From NCBI RefSeq assembly GCF_048264025.1, contig NZ_JBLXDN010000001.1, positions 1-64,000 on the forward strand: a stretch of DNA of 64,000 nt, written 5' to 3'. The position numbers were made by a program, and so were the translations under genes. Of this stretch, positions 26,394 through 35,388 are shown in pieces. Position 1 is the stretch's first letter. Every line of letters begins with the position of its first letter. Source of the stretch: Nitrincola sp048264025 (lineage in GTDB: Bacteria; Pseudomonadota; Gammaproteobacteria; Pseudomonadales; Balneatricaceae). The notes beneath the pieces were generated by a model. The model saw only the letters and a list, made by a program, of their open reading frames with translations, had not been told where the DNA came from and did no database searches.

Positions 26394-27761
26394 ATGTCGG
26401 CCAGCTTCACACCTACACCACCACTGCCTAGCTACCAAGGGCGTAACTGGCTAGCTGCCAAACTGCCCGATACGGCGTGTAACTGGTTAGATAACGCCCC
26501 TGGTAACTGGCAACTGGTGGGGCCAGCTCAACCTGCCCTGACCGACCAACTCCTCAGGCTAGCAGACCCAGTTGCCTGGCAATGGCCTGAACAGCTGGTG
26601 GTGTTTATCACCGATCTGCATGCCGATGCAGAAGCCCTGTCTGCCTCGCTAGTCGCCAGTGGGCTATTTGCCCGCCATGGACCGGCTCCAGGTGACTTAA
26701 CCCCTGTCTGTCATATGCCAGCTTTTGAAATCATCATTGGCGGTGACTGCCTCGACAAGGGTCCCGCCAACCTGCCACTGCTACGTCTGATTCGACAACT
26801 GATCGACTGGCAAATCCCACTAACACTGCTCAGTGGCAACCACGACTTGCGACTGCAGCTAGCCATTCAATCGCTAAAACAACCCGATTGCTCCCGCAAT
26901 GGACACTTCCTGCTACGTTTAGGCAGTAAAATCATGCCCTTCTGTGTCGAGCTACTCAGTGAGTACCCACTCTCAACCGAAGAACTGCAGAAACTACCCA
27001 CCGAAGCCGAATGTCGCCAAATTTTACTGCCCTCTGAAGACTGGCCAGACCGTTTTCGCCAAGCGGCCACCAGCCACTTGAGCCCAGCCCAGATCAACCT
27101 GGAACTGGAACGCTTGGAAGCCCGCAAACAACGTTTTTTCCAGGCCGCCACCACAGCCAGTCTAACGCTGCAACAGATCTATGCCGCGCTGCAACGCTGG
27201 CAGCAGCAGTTTATGGAACCAGACGGTGAGTTCTACTGGTTCACCGAGCGCCAACAACTACTGTGCCGACGCGGCAGCTTTGTGTTTGTACATGCCGGTT
27301 GTGACGATAGCATGGCGCAGCGCCTGGCTCGGGAGGACTGGCAGACCTTGAACAGCGACTTTCAAGTTGCGCGTCAGGGTGAAGCCTTTTCGCTGTATTT
27401 TGGCCCGCTGGGTAACATGCTGCGTACCAAGTACCGTCGGCAGGATCCACCCTTAACAGCCAGCAGCCGTCAGGCACTGCATCAGGCTGGTATTCATGCT
27501 CTGGTCCATGGACACCGCAATTTACATCAAGGACAACGCATCACTTTTCGCGCTAATATGATACATTTCGAATGTGACGTGACCTTAAACCAGGTATCTC
27601 GCCAGCAAGAAACGCTGCAAGGCAGTGGCGCAGCAGTCACGCTGTTTTATCCACAGGGCTGGGTTGTCGGCATCAGCAGTGACGCTCCTGCGGCTAAGTG
27701 CTTTTCCCCTCAGGGACTGCATAAACTCGCCACACAGTTGTACACGGATTCAACGAAATGA
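26394..27761 (+). CDS. Calcineurin-like metallophosphatase, GAK-like cassette
   Basis: A 455-residue cytoplasmic protein with all motifs of the PPP/calcineurin-like phosphatase fold in order: ITDLHAD (about 80-86), GGDCLDKGP, SGNHDLR, then after a roughly 120-residue insertion VHAGCDD and VHGHRN. These bind two metal ions, so activity is expected. AGGGG lies nine bases before the ATG. It is packed between the ATP-grasp gene and the amphi-Trp gene (four-base overlap of frames at its 3' end), which suggests it reverses or balances the kinase in the same pathway; that is inference. Confidence 0.82.
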   Translation: MSASFTPTPPLPSYQGRNWLAAKLPDTACNWLDNAPGNWQLVGPAQPALTDQLLRLADPVAWQWPEQLVVFITDLHADAEALSASLVASGLFARHGPAPGDLTPVCHMPAFEIIIGGDCLDKGPANLPLLRLIRQLIDWQIPLTLLSGNHDLRLQLAIQSLKQPDCSRNGHFLLRLGSKIMPFCVELLSEYPLSTEELQKLPTEAECRQILLPSEDWPDRFRQAATSHLSPAQINLELERLEARKQRFFQAATTASLTLQQIYAALQRWQQQFMEPDGEFYWFTERQQLLCRRGSFVFVHAGCDDSMAQRLAREDWQTLNSDFQVARQGEAFSLYFGPLGNMLRTKYRRQDPPLTASSRQALHQAGIHALVHGHRNLHQGQRITFRANMIHFECDVTLNQVSRQQETLQGSGAAVTLFYPQGWVVGISSDAPAAKCFSPQGLHKLATQLYTDSTK

Positions 27762-27769
27762 GGCTTGAT

Positions 27770-28048
27770 ATGAGTAAGAAACGATCCTTTCATCATGAAT
27801 CGTTACAGAAACCGGATCAAATTAGCTGCATTCTCAACGCCTTAGTCGAAGGGTTTGAACAAGGCACAATCAAGCTCGATGATGGCAGTGGTAAAATCAA
27901 GCTGAAGCCGGAAGGCCTGCTCAATTTAGATCTGCTGGCCAGCAAAGAAGCCGGCGTAAACCGTCTCTCTATCAAAATCAGTTGGCGCGACCAGAACTGT
28001 AAACATGAACCCGCAGACAAGTCCTCTCTCAAAATATACGGTGGCTAA
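27770..28048 (+). CDS. Amphi-Trp domain protein, GAK-like cassette
   Basis: A 92-residue protein resembling the small amphi-Trp family: FHHESL, a helix, then EQGTIKLDD-GSGKIKLKPEGLLNL and a final strand LSIKISWRD with the characteristic Trp. The frame also opens at ATG 27758 (ATGA overlap with the phosphatase), but GAGG stands six bases before the ATG at 27770, which I prefer. Function unknown; in GAK loci it is the defining small component and could be the acceptor or adaptor for the kinase and ATP-grasp enzyme. Confidence 0.75.
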   Translation: MSKKRSFHHESLQKPDQISCILNALVEGFEQGTIKLDDGSGKIKLKPEGLLNLDLLASKEAGVNRLSIKISWRDQNCKHEPADKSSLKIYGG

Positions 28049-28086
28049 ATTACTCAGCTAACATTGCACTCCGACAGATTTTAAAT

Positions 28087-28105
28087 AATAATGATTAGCG
28101 TTTGC
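28087..28105 (+). promoter_or_regulatory. Candidate Fur box upstream of ECF sigma gene
   Basis: AATAATGATTAGCGTTTGC agrees with the 19-base Fur consensus at 13 positions, with the ATAATGAT half intact. It sits about 40 bases before the sigma-factor ATG at 28144, where it could cover the promoter. Confidence 0.5.
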
Positions 28106-28143
28106 ATAAACCCTGCAAATCTGTCTGTCGAGGAGTGTGTTTC

Positions 28144-28659
28144 ATGTCAGCAAGCCCTACTGCACAAACCCAGGCTATTGGTGAACTCTATGTTGCCCAC
28201 AGCGACTGGCTGTCGCGCTTTATTCAGCGCCGTGTCGGCTGCCCACATACCACCGCCGATCTGATACAGGATACCTATCTGCGCTTACTGACCAGTGGCC
28301 GTCTACCTGAACAGCAAGATGCCCGCCGCTTCCTCACCCATGTCAGTAAAGGGCTGGTCATCGATCTCTATCGGCGCAAGCGTATTGAAGATGCCTACCT
28401 GGTGTACCTGAAAAACCAGCCTGAGTACCTGGCACCCTCACTTGAAGAACACCTGCAAATGATTCAGGCGCTGACAGAGATTGATACGATGTTGCATCGT
28501 ATGCCGGAAAAGGTGCGTCAAACACTGCTGCTGCGGCAGTTCGAAGGGCTGAGTTACAAAGACATTGCTGAACGCCTGGGGGTTTCCATCTCATCAGTAG
28601 AAAAATATATGGTTAAAGCCCTACAGGCCTGCCTGATGCTATACCGAACCTACAATTGA
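28144..28659 (+). CDS. FecI-type ECF sigma factor without adjacent fecR
   Basis: A 171-residue iron-type ECF sigma factor with region 2 (TADLIQDTYLRLL, FLTHVSKGLVIDLYRRKR) and region 4 (GLSYKDIAERLGVSISSVEKYMV). GAGGAG eight bases before the ATG at 28144 rules out the longer frame from 28102. It is preceded by a Fur-like box and is convergent with the Slam gene. No fecR follows; the nearest FecR without its own sigma gene is at 36120-37082 on the other strand, so the two may form a split pair. Confidence 0.9.
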   Translation: MSASPTAQTQAIGELYVAHSDWLSRFIQRRVGCPHTTADLIQDTYLRLLTSGRLPEQQDARRFLTHVSKGLVIDLYRRKRIEDAYLVYLKNQPEYLAPSLEEHLQMIQALTEIDTMLHRMPEKVRQTLLLRQFEGLSYKDIAERLGVSISSVEKYMVKALQACLMLYRTYN

Positions 28660-28679
28660 TCACCTAGCTTTATTCAAGC

Positions 28680-30167
28680 TCAAAAACGTCGCTCCAGCTT
28701 CAGGCTAACCTGGTTTCGATCATGGCTGTAAAGCCAATCAACATTGCTGCGTGTTTTACGATGACGCAAGGTCAACACCGGCTCAAATCCAGCGATCTGT
28801 AAGGTCGGCGCACGCAATATCAGTGTCAGGCTCTGTTCATCGTCCTCCCGCCGCTCACCCAGTACCGCACTAAATGCCTGGTGACGCCGTTCACGATGTG
28901 ACAACAGCAGAGTTGTATGCAGGTGCGGACTCAATGGTGCCGCCCCCCCTATTCGCACGCCAGGCTGCTTGTAGGCCAAGGTGTCATCATCCGCATCACG
29001 GTACTGCCAATCCAGACCGCCAAACAGCGTCCAGTCATTGGGTAGCACCTGCCAGAGGGTCGCATACAATGCATGTGATGGACCCTTATAGCGATCAAAC
29101 CTGGAGTCCTTGTAATCGAGTACCCGAGAACTACCCTCCAGCTTGAACACTCGCCGGGGGGTCAGATGATGCAGCCACTCGGCTTGCAGGCCCCAGGCAT
29201 CATGCAACAGTTGATCACCCTGAGCCGTAAATTCGACCAACGGAGCCAAGCGAAACTGATCACGCTGGTTTTGATAACGGTACCCCAACTGGAGATTCAA
29301 GGTACTCTCATTGTACTCGCGGGTATCTTCATAAGACTGTCCATACCAGAGCGCACGCACATACATGCCATGATGCCCTGACAAGCTGAACTGACGGTTC
29401 AAACTCAACTCATAATCCACACCCGTGGCGGCCACCGCATCCGGCACTTTGCGCTCGTAATAGCAGATCCCACCCTGCTCCAGCAGACAGGTACGACTAC
29501 CCGAGGACTGATTCAGGTTGTCATTCCAGATAGGTCCCAAGGCCACCGATCCCTGCCAGGCATGGCGTTGATCCAACGCCTGCAGAAAGCTAGCCACCGT
29601 GCGCCGCACACCGGTCTGGCGTGTGTCCAATGGATCCAACTGTGCGCTGATCTGCTCAAACCGCTGATAGGCTTCGCGATTTTTATGGTTCTCGAACAAC
29701 ACCCGTGCTAATTCCAGTTGTCCCGGCAGAAACCCAGGTTGTAATACCAGCAACTGCCGGAAAAACGCTTCTGCACCACGTAAATCACCCTGTGCCCGTG
29801 CCAATGAGCCTTGCGCAAAGGCCAACAGCATCGGATCCGCATCCGCTAATGCCGCATAGCGCGGCAGAAAATACACCACCGCCGACCACTGACGTTGCTG
29901 TAGCGCCACATAGAGTGCTCGCCCCAGATCATCAACATTATCCCCAACAGGATACGCGCGGCCTTCAATAATCAGTTGTGGCTGTCCGGCGGGCTGATAG
30001 TCTTCATCAGCCAGTAAGCGCCGCTCCAGCGTTTCAGCCTGCTGATCCAGACTCTGTTGCAAACGCAACTGCACATCAGCATCTTGCGCAGCAAGGGGCA
30101 TCGCCAACAGCAGCAAAATAGTCCCTAGACCACCCACCTGCCAGCGCGTTATAGGCATATCAAACAT
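28680..30167 (-). CDS. Slam (surface lipoprotein assembly modulator) family outer-membrane protein
   Basis: Slam proteins move surface lipoproteins and hemophilin-type hemophores across the outer membrane. The product (495 residues from the ATG at 30167) has a signal peptide (ILLLLAMPLAAQ), an N-terminal TPR-like helical region (about 50-190, AQGSLARAQGDLRGAEAFF) and a C-terminal beta barrel of alternating strands ending in VSLKLERRF, the DUF560 layout. The frame extends to 30230, but GGAACC before 30167 and the signal peptide favour the shorter form. Directly upstream lies its probable client, the hemophilin-like protein, separated by an attenuator hairpin. Confidence 0.85.
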   Translation of the reverse strand: MFDMPITRWQVGGLGTILLLLAMPLAAQDADVQLRLQQSLDQQAETLERRLLADEDYQPAGQPQLIIEGRAYPVGDNVDDLGRALYVALQQRQWSAVVYFLPRYAALADADPMLLAFAQGSLARAQGDLRGAEAFFRQLLVLQPGFLPGQLELARVLFENHKNREAYQRFEQISAQLDPLDTRQTGVRRTVASFLQALDQRHAWQGSVALGPIWNDNLNQSSGSRTCLLEQGGICYYERKVPDAVAATGVDYELSLNRQFSLSGHHGMYVRALWYGQSYEDTREYNESTLNLQLGYRYQNQRDQFRLAPLVEFTAQGDQLLHDAWGLQAEWLHHLTPRRVFKLEGSSRVLDYKDSRFDRYKGPSHALYATLWQVLPNDWTLFGGLDWQYRDADDDTLAYKQPGVRIGGAAPLSPHLHTTLLLSHRERRHQAFSAVLGERREDDEQSLTLILRAPTLQIAGFEPVLTLRHRKTRSNVDWLYSHDRNQVSLKLERRF

Positions 30168-30181
30168 GAAAGGGTTCCAGC

Positions 30182-30220
30182 AAAAAAAGCAGAAACTGGG
30201 CAGCGCGTCCGCCACCCAGT
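30182..30220 (-). terminator. Attenuator-like hairpin between hemophilin and Slam genes
   Basis: On the minus strand ACTGGG and CCCAGT close a G/C-rich hairpin, followed by TTCTG and seven T. It lies 30 bases after the hemophilin-like stop and 15 before the Slam start, so it would let most transcripts end after the secreted protein and only some continue into Slam. Confidence 0.55.
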
Positions 30221-30249
30221 CAAGGGGCACCAGAGTGCGTTAGATCAGC

Positions 30250-30990
30250 TCAGTCCTGAGTACCACCGAAAGCGGTGTCATACTGAGTACCGGCAAAATC
30301 AACCAAACCAGCCAGGCTTGAATGGCCATTGTAGAACTGGCCGGAGACGTTGCCGCCTGTAACGAATGTTGAGCCAAATAGTCCGTCTGCAGTGCCTGTT
30401 CCTGTGATAGAGGCATCACTGTTGATGGTAGCTGTACCAATATCAACAGCGTTACCACTGACACTGGACATGGACCCAGTCAGAGTATTCGCCGCAAAAT
30501 TAGCCGTAAACGTACCATTCAGCAGACTATTGGCATTACCATCATAGTTGTTGATACCAACCACGGTGTAGGTTGCACTGCCGGACCCAGGTACTGAGGT
30601 ATCTGCATCGGCACCGGAGTAGTAGACTGTGCGGGTGCTGCTGTCGGCACCGTCAGACCATTCACCGAACCAGACATCATCACTGCCAACCTGGGCAAAG
30701 TTAAACGCCCCCATGCCACCATGACCACCGCTTCCCAGCGAATAAACATCATTGGCAAATGAGGAATAGCCGGTCAAGCCCACAAAATCGACCGCCAGGT
30801 TAATATTGATTGAAGCTGCTGCAATACCGGCCAGACCTGCTGTATGTGGCCCACCATTAACCTGAGATTCACCTGCAATAATCTGGTTCTCATTGCTGGA
30901 GCCACCGACAACCGCCGCCTGTGCTTGACCGGCCAGTGAAAATGCCGCCATTGCGACCAGCAGTGAAGATGCAATTACTTGTTTTTTCAT
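30250..30990 (-). CDS. Hemophilin (HphA)-like secreted heme-binding protein
   Basis: A 246-residue protein with a signal peptide ending AQA and no lipobox. The mature part is Gly/Ser/Asn-rich; the C-terminal region (about 150-240, TFTANFAANTLTGSM ... GTGTADGLFGSTF ... SGQFYNG) looks like the eight-strand TbpB-type barrel shared by Slam clients. AAGGAG stands eight bases before the ATG. With Slam downstream and a TonB receptor with heme-receptor-like motifs upstream, it fits the hemophilin system described in Acinetobacter and Haemophilus. Heme binding itself is inferred. Confidence 0.78.
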   Translation of the reverse strand: MKKQVIASSLLVAMAAFSLAGQAQAAVVGGSSNENQIIAGESQVNGGPHTAGLAGIAAASININLAVDFVGLTGYSSFANDVYSLGSGGHGGMGAFNFAQVGSDDVWFGEWSDGADSSTRTVYYSGADADTSVPGSGSATYTVVGINNYDGNANSLLNGTFTANFAANTLTGSMSSVSGNAVDIGTATINSDASITGTGTADGLFGSTFVTGGNVSGQFYNGHSSLAGLVDFAGTQYDTAFGGTQD

Positions 30991-31025
30991 GGTATAACTC
31001 CTTGATACATTGATTTTTCATCGTG

Positions 31026-31062
31026 AAGCACATCCTTGTGCTGATGGCTGTTACAAGCCATC
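31026..31062 (-). other. Two adjacent perfect hairpins upstream of hemophilin gene
   Basis: Minus strand: GATGGCT-tgtaac-AGCCATC immediately followed by AGCACA-agga-TGTGCT. Stems are perfect and no T tract follows, so these are not ordinary terminators. They sit between the receptor stop (31081) and the hemophilin start (30990), where they could stabilise or process the downstream mRNA. Confidence 0.6.
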
Positions 31063-31080
31063 CTCCCTGTTAACTGGCCG

Positions 31081-34000
31081 TTAGAAACGACCGGTCAAAC
31101 TCAGTTTCAGGGTCCGACCCGGAGCCGCTACCGGCGACCGGGTGGTCGGATCCACGTAATAAAGATCAGTCAGGTTGGTACCCACCAGCTCCACCGAAAG
31201 GTTGTCGTTGATCTTGTAATGGGCATAGGCATCTAGCAACAGGGTTTCATCCCAACTGAAGGGGGTATTGGCAAAGTAGGTAAAGCCATAGCTACCATCT
31301 TCAAGCTGCCCGGCATAACGGGTATAGTTTTCCAGATCACTGTTTTTATAAGCCTTATGCCAGGTAAAACGACTACCCAATTCCAGTTTACGATTCAGAA
31401 AGCGGCCACCCAAAGTCCAGTTGATTGATAGATCCGGTGCCGCCTGCGCCAGTAAATAGCCATTGGGATAGCCGTACTTAAAGCAGGAAGGAATATAGTG
31501 AGGAACATCCCAACGGTTATTGGTCAGCATGGCGGCCGTATGCTCATCACAAACCTTGTTTTCCAGGCTGTAATTCACCCCCAGACTGGTAAAAAAACCA
31601 CCGGTATCATAGCGGCCATCCAACTCGATACCGCGTAGGGTCTGGCTTTCAATATTACGGAAGTTGAAGTAGTTATCCCGCTCAATTACATCGCGAATTT
31701 CATTGTGGTAGTAGCTCAGCTTCAGATCGGCATACTCGGCTTGGGGCAGCCAGGGAGTCAGATCTTGGATATACGCAAGTTCCCAATTGCGTGCATGTTC
31801 CGGTTTAAGATCCCAGGGATTCAGTGACGCGGAAAAGCCGATGGTACTTTCAAACATGCTCGGGTAGCGTAGGGTTTCGGTATAGCGTAGATACATACGG
31901 CTGGCGTCGGTGAGCCGGTAGCCAATACCGAAGTGAGGTACCCAGCCATGATCCTTGCGCTTGCGGGCTTCTGCCGTCATCCGCTCATTTACTGACAGCG
32001 CTTGGCAACTGACAACATCATCACCCTGAATTTCACCATTAAAACAAGGGTGTGTTGCTCGACTGTAGTTACCTTCAGCATCCGGGCGCCAGGTACCACC
32101 GTCATGAGAATGTATTTCGGATGTAGGATAAGTCTCGTAAGCAGTAGCAGCAAACTGATCATAGATCTCTTGGGTGATAAACCCGCGAGCTAAGGCCATC
32201 TGTGCAGATGCTAAAGACTGCTCAACCAAAGCATTACGCTCATCTTCGCTATAGGTGTACTCCGTCCGGTAGGTCACGTTGTAATACTGGGAGACCAACT
32301 GAGTAATCTGCCCATCATGATTCGCCAAAAAATCATCAAAGGCCCAGTAAGCGGAGTAGGTCAAACCAGCATTCAGACGTAGACGCTCCACTGGCTGCCA
32401 CACCAGATCAAAGCCACTTTCCCACTCTTCACGCCGACCGGCCCGGGGAAACATCCGCCAGTTATCGCTGCCAGTATATTCATCGTCAGAGCGTAGTTTT
32501 TCCATCTGAAAACGCCCTAACAGGGTCAAAGCCAGGGTGTCATGCAGTTCCATGCGGTTGCTCAGGGTGATACCGTCACGGGTGTTGGTGGCATTGGCAG
32601 TCGCTGTATTGCGTAAAATGGGATCGCCATTTTGGTAATAGCTGGTGAAGTTGGGGAAGCCGCCAGCACTGTAAGTGTCACTAAGGGTATCGGTGCGCCA
32701 AAGGTTGGCATGAAAATCAACCCAGGGGTTATCGTCTGGCTTATACTTGTATTCCAGGGTGTAGGCTTGGGTTTCCACCTGACTCAACGGCCATTGGATC
32801 GTACCGCGCTCCTCAGACTGACTGATACGGGTTGGCATAATCTCCCCGTATATACTCTCCGAAGCACGGTAGCTCAGCCCCAAACTCTCATTCTCAGACA
32901 GATGCCAGGTAGTTTTCAGTAACCAGGATTCCATCTGACTAGAGGTGTTGGTGACTTCTGTGCCTGGCTGCCAGTAGTTAGCCATGCTGCGAATATAATC
33001 AAGGGTGTTATCACCAGCCTCATTCGAGAAGTAATCGGTATTGCGCTTACCCGAAAAGTAGTTGCCCCGTTCGCGATAGGCATAAGCCGCTAGAAAGTCG
33101 AACTGTTCCCCTTTTGAAGCCAGGGCTAAGCGGTAGGCGTAGTCGTCTCCACCCAGCGGGTTCTCATCGCCACTACTGCGGGATGCCGGTGTCACCATCA
33201 GCGTCGCATCATCATAGGGATAAGCAGCGCCTCCACTCCCCTGTGGATAACCCTCCACGGTACGGAAGTCCTGACCTGTGTGCAGTGCCGGTACTCTGGG
33301 GCTGACGGAATTACTACTGCCCTCCACCCGAAACTCAATCCCGAAATCTTCGCCCTCGCGAATGATGTCCTCTGGCTCCAGGGTGCGAATCACCATGGCG
33401 CCGCCGACACCACTTTGTACATCGCGCTCGCGGGTGCCGCCTTTGAAGATCTGGATACCGCCGATCAGATTGGGGTCTATGTAGTTACGATTGGTCGCAC
33501 CGTTATAGCCTCGCCAGACCGTCAGGGCCTGCTCCGTACCATCCACTGTCACCGGTACACGACCTGGCCCTTGCACCCCGCGGATATTCAAGTCCAGCGC
33601 ACCGCTGTTGCGTGCCTCACCACTGAACACACCCGCCACCCCTTTCAATAGGTCAGCAGGGTTAGTGCCTTGATAGCGCTCGGCTTCCACTCGGCCGATA
33701 TAGGCGGTGGCGGTATCCCGATCATAGACTTCGTTATAGCCCTGCTCATCGCGACTGATGCTAAACCCGGCACCCTCAATCTGCAGGGTGTCTAGAGACA
33801 CGGCACCACTGTCGGCTTGCAACGCTGGTTGAGGGGTACTGGCGGGTTGTACCCGCAAGCTACCATCCGGTTGCGGTTGTGCCACCAGATCAGTACCCGC
33901 TAGGAGTTGATGCAATGCCTGCTGCACATCCATGCTGCCCTGCACTCCAGGGCTGCTTCGACCTTCCAGTTGCGCCGGTGTCGCCGCAAGCAGAATGCCA

Positions 34001-34254
34001 GTTTTCTGGGCGAACTGGGTCAGCACTTGATTCAACGGGCCGGCTGCAATATTAAATGCGTGGGGCGCTGTAGATGACGACAAATTGGCCGTTTCCGAGG
34101 CCTGCGCTATGGCCGGATGGATTGGCAGCAACATCATGCCCACCAACGCTAGCTGTATAGCCGTACTGAGCAATCCTGGACGAAAAATCTGGCATGTATA
34201 CTCTGGTGGATGGATGCGTTGATTGACAACAGGGGCTTGAAAACTGGACAGCAT
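31081..34254 (-). CDS. TonB-dependent receptor with STN domain, hemophore-receptor type
   Basis: A 1057-residue outer-membrane receptor: signal peptide (to about 52), STN domain (about 65-140, FNIAAGPLNQVLTQFAQKTG), plug (about 165-310, LNIRGVQGPGRVPVTVDG) and a long barrel ending LKLSLTGRF. In the barrel, LRYPSMFE followed by SLNPWDLKPEHARNWEL corresponds to the FRAP and NPxL motifs of heme and hemophore receptors. GAGAGGA precedes the ATG. The STN domain ties it to FecR at 34348 and the sigma factor at 35389; the hemophilin-like protein downstream is its likely ligand carrier. Confidence 0.92.
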   Translation of the reverse strand: MLSSFQAPVVNQRIHPPEYTCQIFRPGLLSTAIQLALVGMMLLPIHPAIAQASETANLSSSTAPHAFNIAAGPLNQVLTQFAQKTGILLAATPAQLEGRSSPGVQGSMDVQQALHQLLAGTDLVAQPQPDGSLRVQPASTPQPALQADSGAVSLDTLQIEGAGFSISRDEQGYNEVYDRDTATAYIGRVEAERYQGTNPADLLKGVAGVFSGEARNSGALDLNIRGVQGPGRVPVTVDGTEQALTVWRGYNGATNRNYIDPNLIGGIQIFKGGTRERDVQSGVGGAMVIRTLEPEDIIREGEDFGIEFRVEGSSNSVSPRVPALHTGQDFRTVEGYPQGSGGAAYPYDDATLMVTPASRSSGDENPLGGDDYAYRLALASKGEQFDFLAAYAYRERGNYFSGKRNTDYFSNEAGDNTLDYIRSMANYWQPGTEVTNTSSQMESWLLKTTWHLSENESLGLSYRASESIYGEIMPTRISQSEERGTIQWPLSQVETQAYTLEYKYKPDDNPWVDFHANLWRTDTLSDTYSAGGFPNFTSYYQNGDPILRNTATANATNTRDGITLSNRMELHDTLALTLLGRFQMEKLRSDDEYTGSDNWRMFPRAGRREEWESGFDLVWQPVERLRLNAGLTYSAYWAFDDFLANHDGQITQLVSQYYNVTYRTEYTYSEDERNALVEQSLASAQMALARGFITQEIYDQFAATAYETYPTSEIHSHDGGTWRPDAEGNYSRATHPCFNGEIQGDDVVSCQALSVNERMTAEARKRKDHGWVPHFGIGYRLTDASRMYLRYTETLRYPSMFESTIGFSASLNPWDLKPEHARNWELAYIQDLTPWLPQAEYADLKLSYYHNEIRDVIERDNYFNFRNIESQTLRGIELDGRYDTGGFFTSLGVNYSLENKVCDEHTAAMLTNNRWDVPHYIPSCFKYGYPNGYLLAQAAPDLSINWTLGGRFLNRKLELGSRFTWHKAYKNSDLENYTRYAGQLEDGSYGFTYFANTPFSWDETLLLDAYAHYKINDNLSVELVGTNLTDLYYVDPTTRSPVAAPGRTLKLSLTGRF

Positions 34255-34347
34255 GGGTCGGTATCCTCTCTATTTGCAGATCCTATACCCTTTAATCGAA
34301 TAACCTCTGCAAAAGCGGAACTTCTACGTAAACATTTTTATCAGCAA

Positions 34348-35364
34348 CTACTCAGATAAATTTGCATCAATACTGACCCACCAAGGAAAGCGATGCTGCA
34401 CACGGATTGGCAGTACCGACTCCAGCATGGCCAGGGTCTGGTCTGTATCAGCCAGTGGATAACTGCCAAACACCCGCAGGTCGGCCACTGCTGGAGATAC
34501 ACCCAAGTATCCACTGCGATAGCGACGGAGTTCGCTGACCAGATCGATCAGGGTAATATTCTGCGCAATCAGAATGCCACGAGACCAAGCTTCACGCGCT
34601 GGGTCCGCGACTTCAGGCTTGAAGATAAGCTCCTCGGTGAAACTTGTCTGAGTACCTGGCAGGATGACCTGGGTTACTCCATGTAATGCCGTACGAATTT
34701 CAACGGCACCTTCATAGACAGCGACAAACGCATGGTTGTTTTCCAGGCGCACGGTAAATCGCGTACCTAAAGCACGCAACTGCCCCTGCGGGGTAGTCAC
34801 AACAAAGGGACGAGAGACATCGGAGGCCGTTTGTATCAAAATTTCACCCGACAGCAGTGCAAGGCGTCGTTGATGCTGTTGATAGTCTTCATTAACAGCA
34901 CTGAGGGCATTCATCCAGATTTTAGAGCCATCTTGTAAAGCCAGTTCCCGCACTTCACCAAGCGTCGTGCGATGGTCTGCAACCCAGGTTTGCCCCAACC
35001 CGGTGAGTTGTGTATGGCGCCCGCCCGCCAAGCCCAGTAGACCGGTACCACCCAAGGCGACCAGGCCTAGCAGCAGTTGTCTACGCCGAAGTTGACTACT
35101 TTGGGCTTTACGATAGGCTGACACAGCCGAGTATCTGGCTGAACTGGTTTGAATGGGCTCAAAGCGCTGGCCGATACGTTCAACATACTGCCAGGCCTGC
35201 TGATGATCCACCGAGTCATTAATCCATTGTTGCCATTGCAACTGATCAGCCGCGCTGGCCTCACCCGAACGCAATAGTGCAAACCACTCAGCAGCCTGTT
35301 CCATTGCTTGATAAGTAGGTTCCCCTAAAGTCAGGTCTTCGGATTGACTGGCGCTGTTTACCAC
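34348..35364 (-). CDS. FecR-type anti-sigma / signal transducer (hemophore cluster)
   Basis: A 338-residue FecR: DUF4880 region (about 20-65), RRRQLLLG directly before a membrane helix (about 93-113), the FecR periplasmic domain (GSKIWMNALSAVNEDY) and a C-terminal STN-like segment (FGSYPLADTDQTLAML). The start is GTG at 35364 with AAGGAG nine bases upstream. It follows its sigma gene by 24 bases and precedes the receptor gene, the usual FecI-FecR-FecA order. Confidence 0.92.
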   Translation of the reverse strand: MVNSASQSEDLTLGEPTYQAMEQAAEWFALLRSGEASAADQLQWQQWINDSVDHQQAWQYVERIGQRFEPIQTSSARYSAVSAYRKAQSSQLRRRQLLLGLVALGGTGLLGLAGGRHTQLTGLGQTWVADHRTTLGEVRELALQDGSKIWMNALSAVNEDYQQHQRRLALLSGEILIQTASDVSRPFVVTTPQGQLRALGTRFTVRLENNHAFVAVYEGAVEIRTALHGVTQVILPGTQTSFTEELIFKPEVADPAREAWSRGILIAQNITLIDLVSELRRYRSGYLGVSPAVADLRVFGSYPLADTDQTLAMLESVLPIRVQHRFPWWVSIDANLSE

Positions 35365-35388
35365 GCGGGGACTCCTTATAAAATAGTG

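Noticed and set aside
28655..28685. Small AGCTT/AAGCT hairpin between the convergent sigma and Slam genes
   Set aside because: Five-base stem with a short A run is too weak to call a terminator.
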